From positions 1 to 13,288 of the forward strand of contig JAEWGR010000162.1 in the NCBI GenBank assembly GCA_023388195.1: a DNA stretch of 13,288 bases, read 5' to 3'. Positions 13,241-13,288 of the stretch are shown here, piece after piece; within the stretch, counting starts at the first letter, position 1; each line of letters begins with the position of its first letter. Both the position numbers and the translations under genes were made by a program. Source of the DNA: Bacillota bacterium. GTDB lineage: Bacteria > Bacillota > Negativicutes > Sporomusales > Sporomusaceae. The notes below the pieces were generated by a model. That model did not search any database and was not told where the DNA came from. It saw only the letters and a program-made list of their open reading frames with translations.

Positions 13241-13288
13241 CACTTACTTCCTTTCAAAAGCTGCATTACATAATTAACTATATTCACC

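Overview
The window reads as chromosome from an anaerobic, probably endospore-forming Bacillota of intermediate GC, most like the Negativicutes/Sporomusaceae. This is an inference from gene content: a sensory-type [FeFe]-hydrogenase, a tiny spore-type Ile/Cys peptide behind a mother-cell-like promoter, strong GGAGG ribosome binding sites, a TTG start and a GTG start. No rRNA, tRNA, CRISPR array, transposase or phage gene was seen. All recognisable genes are intact except the aminotransferase cut by the left edge.

Layout. 1-294 (+) is the 3' end of a class I/II aminotransferase. It converges, across a bidirectional terminator, on a minus-strand operon of an NCS2-type permease and an S58 (DmpA/NylC-like) Ntn-hydrolase that overlap by 17 bases. 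At 2809-2910 (+) lies a 33-residue peptide gene with a SigK/SigE-like promoter. Next, on the minus strand, is a 637-residue fusion of ferredoxin, [FeFe]-hydrogenase H-cluster domain, a further Fe-S domain and a chemoreceptor signalling domain. A 496-base AT-rich divergent spacer separates it from a DEAD-box RNA helicase (+), whose real start is a TTG at 5551. Then come a small exported protein (-) with an odd start region and a doubtful 45-codon ORF after it, a membrane-anchored metallophosphoesterase (+), an M29 aminopeptidase (-), a DUF134 regulator with an added zinc ribbon and Cys tail (-), and at the right edge a vitamin B6 salvage pair (-): pyridoxal/pyridoxamine kinase and an ECF transporter S component.

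How they fit together. Most units are single genes bounded by good hairpins. Two are operons with clear logic. The permease/S58 pair suggests uptake followed by hydrolysis of an unknown amide or peptide-like compound. The kinase/ECF-S pair suggests uptake and phosphorylative trapping of a B6 vitamer. The hydrogenase-chemoreceptor fusion has no transmembrane segment, so it would be a cytosolic H2 or redox sensor feeding a chemotaxis-type array.

Most worth following up: the hydrogenase-chemoreceptor, in which all four H-cluster cysteines are kept but the proton-transfer Cys is replaced by Pro; the permease, which lacks the usual nucleobase-binding residues and is coupled to an Ntn-hydrolase; the 33-residue peptide with a sporulation-type promoter; the DUF134 protein with a metal-binding tail; and the exported protein whose best ribosome binding site points to an AUA codon.
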